Below, piece by piece: positions 5,062-8,492 of a DNA stretch of 8,492 nucleotides. The notes under the pieces were generated by a model. The model worked only from the letters and a program-made list of their open reading frames with translations, searched no databases and was not told where the DNA came from. The position numbers and the translations under genes are program-made. Position 1 is the stretch's first letter. Each line of letters opens with the position of its first letter. The stretch comes from Chloroflexota bacterium (GTDB lineage: Bacteria > Chloroflexota > UBA6077 > CF-72): the NCBI GenBank assembly GCA_019247135.1, contig JAFAPL010000045.1:1-8492 (forward strand). The letters run 5' to 3'.

Positions 5062-6948
5062 TTACTCCGGCATGTTGCCGCTGCGCGTGCCCATTTCGAA
5101 CGGAGTGTACACACCGCTGTAGTTGATCGTCATCATCATGCCCATCTCCGCGTGCATCAGCACGTGACAGTGCAGCATCCAGATCCCCGCATTATCGGCG
5201 ACGAACGCAAGGTCCCAAGACTCCCGCGGACCCACAAGAATGGAGTCCAACTGGACCGGGCTGCCGGTGACGGGCACGCCGTCGCGCGCAAGCACCGTGA
5301 ACACGTGGCCATGCAGGTGCATCGGGTGGAATTCATCCGTCGCGTTGACGAACTGGAGGTGTACGACCTGGCCGTAGGAGACCTCCAGCGGCGTGACATT
5401 CGGCGAGGCTTCTCCGTTGAGCGTATGCACCAGCTGCGGACGCCCGTCACGGAATCCGGGACGCTCGCCGAGGACGATGGTCTGGTTGACGTCGAACGGT
5501 CCGGCGACGGGCGATGCTGACGGAGCCCCGTACCGGGTTAGGTCGAATAGCGGCAACTTCGTGGGGTCGGGGGCCCGCGCGACCGTGCCGACACCAAGCC
5601 ACAGGGTTGCAGACGCGGGAGTGGAGTCCGGAAACAGCAGACCGAACGCGTTCTGGACGGGTGACGTTTCGCCCTGGACCTCAGCTAACCGGAGTTGCAC
5701 GGCGCCAGTCGGAGGCATCGTGAAAACGAGGTCGGCCCGTTGACCCATGCCCAACGGGATCCGCGTCGGCCCGAGCGGCGACGGAGCGTTCAGGTCGCGG
5801 CCATCAAGTGCGACGACTTTCACATCTGCGCCGGACAGGACCGGAGTTTCGGGTCCGCCATCCATGCCGGCTACAACGGCATTGATCAAGCGGAGCCGAA
5901 CAGTTTCGCCAGCTGACGCATCCATGCGGACGTCACCGTACGAGCCATTGATCTGTACGTGACCCGGAACTCCGTGTAGCACCACGGAGTAATCGCGATC
6001 TTCGGCAGTACGTCCAGTCGCCGGCTCCACCACGAGTGCGCCGAACAGCCCGCGCGGCAGTTGCGAACTCGTCTGCTGGTGAGAATGGTACCAGAACGTG
6101 CCCGCCTCGTTGGCAATGAAATCATATGTATAGGACTCACCCGGTTGCACGGAGTCTTGCGTCAGACCGGCGACTCCGTCCTCCGCGTTCGGGATGCGGA
6201 CTCCGTGCCAGTGGAGCGTCGTCGACTCCGGCAGCTCGTTCACCAGCGTCACTCGCACGCGATCACCCTCACGGACGCGCAGCTCAGGTCCGGGCACGCG
6301 GCCGTTGTAGGTCCACATCGTTTGGCCGTTGACTTGCGTCACCTGGGCGGTGAGCGTGAATTGGTCTACCCGCTGCGACCCCGACGGCGCACGCAAATCC
6401 GCCACCGACATGTTGCCAGACGGCGCGGCGTTGTAGGCCTCCGGCATCGGCGTGAGCTCCGCCGCGAGCGCGCTCGCCGTCATCGCGGCGATCAATAACG
6501 CGGCTGGAGTTGTTCCCAACGCGATGCGCCAAAGGCATCGGATCCGCCGGCGCGGCGGCCGGAGTGCGATCGCGAGCAGCAGAAGAATCGAGACGGACTC
6601 CAGCACGTTGCAGACGACATCCGCGAGTCCCATCTCCTCCGGCGTGCCCGGGTGAGGTCCGATCGGCAAGCCAACCGTGCGCGACACATACCACAGCCCG
6701 ACCAGGCCGGTCGAGCCAATGGCCATCAATAGCGCAAGGCGGCGTGTCGGTCGCGTCAGGAGCTGGATGGCCAGGATGACTTGGGCGGACGCAACCATCA
6801 GGAAGAATGCGCCAGATGGCGCGTCCTCGTGAAAGTGCGGCGGTGCAACGACGAAATGGATTGCCGCGGCTCCAAGCGTCAGTAAAGCAGCCGAAATGAG
6901 CGTGACTCCAATGGAAGTCCGACGTGCGCCGAGGCTGAGCTTTTTCAT
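5062..6948 (-). CDS. Multicopper oxidase fused to an N-terminal four-helix membrane module
   Basis: The protein is 628 aa from ATG 6948; a TTG at 6990 would add 14 residues and is less likely. Neither start has a good RBS. Residues 12-130 form four predicted helices with conserved-looking polar motifs: H31 and H38-F-H-E, W86-x-x-S89-R-T, GPHPG at 97-101 and GLAD at 107-110. A fifth helix (139-163) is preceded by Arg and ends in ASALAAE, like an internal signal peptide with an AxA site. From about 195 on is a three-domain laccase-like oxidase. All copper ligand motifs are intact: HWHG 246-249, WYHSH 286-290, HPMHLHGH 541-548, and HCHVLMHAEMGM 593-604 with axial Met604. The catalytic part should face outside. 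The family couples oxidation of Cu(I), metals or phenolics to O2 reduction; the substrate here is unknown. It converges on the ThDP gene with a 52-bp gap and diverges from the sensor kinase. Confidence 0.93.
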   Translation of the reverse strand: MKKLSLGARRTSIGVTLISAALLTLGAAAIHFVVAPPHFHEDAPSGAFFLMVASAQVILAIQLLTRPTRRLALLMAIGSTGLVGLWYVSRTVGLPIGPHPGTPEEMGLADVVCNVLESVSILLLLAIALRPPRRRIRCLWRIALGTTPAALLIAAMTASALAAELTPMPEAYNAAPSGNMSVADLRAPSGSQRVDQFTLTAQVTQVNGQTMWTYNGRVPGPELRVREGDRVRVTLVNELPESTTLHWHGVRIPNAEDGVAGLTQDSVQPGESYTYDFIANEAGTFWYHSHQQTSSQLPRGLFGALVVEPATGRTAEDRDYSVVLHGVPGHVQINGSYGDVRMDASAGETVRLRLINAVVAGMDGGPETPVLSGADVKVVALDGRDLNAPSPLGPTRIPLGMGQRADLVFTMPPTGAVQLRLAEVQGETSPVQNAFGLLFPDSTPASATLWLGVGTVARAPDPTKLPLFDLTRYGAPSASPVAGPFDVNQTIVLGERPGFRDGRPQLVHTLNGEASPNVTPLEVSYGQVVHLQFVNATDEFHPMHLHGHVFTVLARDGVPVTGSPVQLDSILVGPRESWDLAFVADNAGIWMLHCHVLMHAEMGMMMTINYSGVYTPFEMGTRSGNMPE

Positions 6949-7020
6949 GCGTCCAGGGTGCGCCGAGCAGAGCGAGTTGGAGTCCTTCAAGCGAGCGAAG
7001 CTTGTATCCCTCCCGAGAGC

Positions 7021-7040
7021 GATGATTCGGGGCGATCATC
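7021..7040. promoter_or_regulatory. Inverted repeat GATGAT-N8-ATCATC between divergent genes, possible operator
   Basis: Perfect 6-bp arms at 7021-7026 and 7035-7040 flank TCGGGGCG. The site lies in the 161-bp region between the oxidase gene (minus) and the sensor kinase gene (plus), 73 nt from the oxidase start and 69 nt from the kinase start. The symmetry suits a dimeric regulator, for example the NarL-type regulator encoded downstream, but no consensus match is claimed. Chance remains plausible for 6-bp arms. Confidence 0.3.
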
Positions 7041-7097
7041 CTCGAGATGTACACGGTTTCGTTCGCGCGGACGATTCGGTCCAGATCGGCAACGCGT

Positions 7098-7109
7098 TAG
7101 AGTGCAGGC
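7098..7109 (+). promoter_or_regulatory. Putative -10 box of a leaderless promoter for the sensor kinase gene
   Basis: TAGAGT (7098-7103) fits TANNNT and is exactly 6 nt before ATG 7110. The only purine stretch, AGG, is 1 nt from the ATG and too close to act as a Shine-Dalgarno. A poor -35 candidate, TTCGGT, is at 7075-7080 with a 17-nt spacer. The arrangement is the same as before fgd. Confidence 0.4.
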
Positions 7110-8264
7110 ATGCGGCGTGTGCGGGAAACGCGGGAACGCCTGGGCAGACTCGACCCGCGAGTCTGGGATGCGGCGCTCGGGATCGCCTTCGCCGTCGCGG
7201 CCGTGGCGCAAAGTGTGCATGACGGCTTCTCCACCCCGCACGACCTGACCGCCGCGATCGGCACGGGCCTGCCGCTCGCCTGGCGTCGGCGATTGCCGAA
7301 TGGCGTGTACCTGACGCAGGTCGCTTTCGCGATCTACGGGGCGCGGCAGCCGGGCACAATCAGTCTGCTGGCGACCTTCGTCGGACTGTTCTCAGCCTCC
7401 GTCTATAGTCGCTGGCCGGTGGTGCCACTGCTCGTGCCTGTCATCGGCGCCATTGTTCTCGGCGTGATGGTGCCGGAGTCCGCTCCGTCTGTGCCCGCGT
7501 GGGCGCTGGAGCTGGTCGGCGGCATGTGCCTCTGGTTGGCTGGCAGCGCCGTTCGACAAAGACAGGCGCGAGCTGACGCCCTCGCGGACCGTGCTCGCCA
7601 GCTGGAGCACGAACGCGAACTGGGGACGCAGCTTGCGCTCGCCGATGAGCGCCAACGGATCGCGCGTGAGCTGCACGATGTGATTGCGCACAGCGTCAGT
7701 GTCATGGTTGTTCAGACGGGAGCCGCGCGGACGCTGGTGAGAAAACAGCCGGAGCGTGCGACTAACGCACTGCTCGCAGCGGAAGCAGCAGGGCGTGACG
7801 CGCTGGCTGAATTGCGCAACATGCTTGGACTATTGACCCAGCCAGCACCGACCTCGGAGAGTCAGCTGTCACCTCAGCCCGGGCTAGATCAGCTCGAGCG
7901 GCTGGTGGAGCGGGTGGAACAGGCGGGTTTGCCGGTCCAGCTGCGTGTGTTAGGGACGCGGCGTGCGCTGCCCGCGGGACTGGACCTGACGGCCTATCGC
8001 ATCGTGCAGGAAGCGCTGACGAATGCACTCAGATATGCCCCCGGAGCTGAGACACAGGTCCTGGTGGAGTTCGATGAATCGGAGCTGCGGCTGTCCGTGG
8101 TCGATCATGGTGCGGTGGATGCGGCGGTGGTATCGAACGGCACCGGCCATGGGTTGTTCGGGATGCAGGAGCGCGTCGCGATGTATGGCGGCGACCTCCA
8201 GGTTGGCAGACGGACAGAAGGTGGATTCGCCGTGCGCGCGCGTCTGCCGCTGGTGTCGACATGA
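7110..8264 (+). CDS. Two-component sensor histidine kinase, HisKA_3 (NarL/DesK) type
   Basis: This 384-aa membrane kinase autophosphorylates on His and passes the phosphate to the response regulator encoded next. The N-terminal third (about 18-147) is hydrophobic, with four to six predicted helices and short loops, so sensing is probably within or at the membrane; there is no large extracellular domain. A charged linker (about 148-180) leads to the dimerisation/phosphoacceptor domain with ERQRIARELHDVIAHSVSVM, giving His189 as the phosphorylated residue followed by Asp190. The HATPase_c domain (about 290-384) has the N box VQEALTNALRYA (Asn305) and the G box GTGHGLFGMQERV (345-357). The first Gly-rich element reads VVDHGAVD, slightly degenerate, which is common in this kinase group. 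The stop overlaps the regulator start (ATGA). The signal is unknown. Its divergent position to the oxidase gene makes an envelope or copper stimulus conceivable, without direct evidence. Confidence 0.94.
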   Translation: MRRVRETRERLGRLDPRVWDAALGIAFAVAAVAQSVHDGFSTPHDLTAAIGTGLPLAWRRRLPNGVYLTQVAFAIYGARQPGTISLLATFVGLFSASVYSRWPVVPLLVPVIGAIVLGVMVPESAPSVPAWALELVGGMCLWLAGSAVRQRQARADALADRARQLEHERELGTQLALADERQRIARELHDVIAHSVSVMVVQTGAARTLVRKQPERATNALLAAEAAGRDALAELRNMLGLLTQPAPTSESQLSPQPGLDQLERLVERVEQAGLPVQLRVLGTRRALPAGLDLTAYRIVQEALTNALRYAPGAETQVLVEFDESELRLSVVDHGAVDAAVVSNGTGHGLFGMQERVAMYGGDLQVGRRTEGGFAVRARLPLVST

Positions 8265-8492
8265 GCCTGCGCGTTCTGATCGCCGACGACCAGGCGCTGG
8301 TGCGGGCGGGCTTTCGCATGATCCTGGAATCGGACGGTGGCATCGAAGTAATCGGCGAAGCCAGCGACGGAGACGAAGCCGTAGCCGCGACGCGAAGACT
8401 CCAGCCTGACGTCGTCCTGATGGACGTGCGCATGCCGCGTCTGGATGGATTGGAGGCGGCGCGTCAGATTCTGACGGGGCACGTCGCCGAGG
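8261..8492 (+). CDS. Response regulator, receiver domain (3' end outside window)
   Basis: ATG 8261 overlaps the kinase stop in ATGA, so translation is probably coupled. The 77 visible residues are the first two thirds of a CheY-like receiver: the acidic pair Asp9-Asp10 in LIADDQ, the phosphoacceptor Asp55 in VVLMDVRMP, and the DGLEAARQI helix typical of NarL/FixJ-family regulators. A C-terminal LuxR-type helix-turn-helix domain is expected beyond the window edge but is not seen. It is the evident partner of the preceding HisKA_3 kinase. Its targets are unknown; its own promoter region, and therefore the divergent oxidase gene, are candidates. Confidence 0.95.
   Translation, partial: MSLRVLIADDQALVRAGFRMILESDGGIEVIGEASDGDEAVAATRRLQPDVVLMDVRMPRLDGLEAARQILTGHVAE

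Noticed and set aside
5158..5168. A further CACGTGAC match, as an additional copy of the regulator-binding repeat.
   Set aside because: It falls within the conserved HCHVLMH copper motif of the oxidase, where codons for His-Val explain it, and it is a single copy without the 12-bp periodicity.
6949..6990. TTG 6990 as the oxidase start, adding 14 residues.
   Set aside because: The extension is polar with no conserved features or RBS. ATG 6948 places basic residues directly before the first helix.

Overview
The window is GC-rich bacterial DNA with tightly packed genes and strongly GC-biased third codon positions. A near-complete F420-dependent glucose-6-phosphate dehydrogenase points to a lineage that makes coenzyme F420. 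The first guess is Chloroflexota, with Actinomycetota the main alternative. Two genes have a TANNNT box exactly 6 nt before ATG and no Shine-Dalgarno sequence, which suggests leaderless transcription and fits either phylum. The taxonomic call is inference from gene content only. No tRNA, rRNA, CRISPR array, insertion sequence or phage gene was seen.

Layout. (1) Positions 3-1767, plus strand: the 3' part of an O-antigen ligase-type membrane protein with a TPR-like tail, a previously easy-to-miss 56-codon ORF, and a 4-TM protein. They are joined by two successive GTGA stop/start overlaps, so they look like one translationally coupled operon for envelope polysaccharide work. (2) Positions 1981-3006, plus: fgd, with every known F420-site and glucose-6-phosphate-site residue in place, followed by a hairpin terminator. 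(3) Positions 3007-3224: an intergenic region with three perfect CACGTGACG direct repeats at an exact 12-bp period and an 8-codon Cys-Cys mini-ORF that runs into the next gene. (4) Positions 3225-5009, plus: a thiamine-diphosphate enzyme of the acetolactate synthase superfamily, from a subgroup of unknown substrate. (5) Positions 5062-6948, minus, convergent to it: a three-domain multicopper oxidase fused to an N-terminal four-helix membrane module. (6) Positions 7110 to the end, plus, divergent from the oxidase: a NarL/DesK-type sensor kinase and the start of its response regulator, coupled by an ATGA overlap.

How the parts may work together. The ligase operon is probably the end of a surface-polysaccharide cluster. 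Fgd would supply reduced F420 to reductases encoded elsewhere. The oxidase shares a 161-bp intergenic region, containing an inverted repeat, with the two-component system, so control of the oxidase by that system is possible but not shown. No single pathway clearly unites all the genes. The strongest candidates for something undescribed are the membrane-module/multicopper oxidase fusion, the repeat array plus mini-ORF upstream of the uncharacterised ThDP enzyme, and the small gene embedded in the ligase operon.
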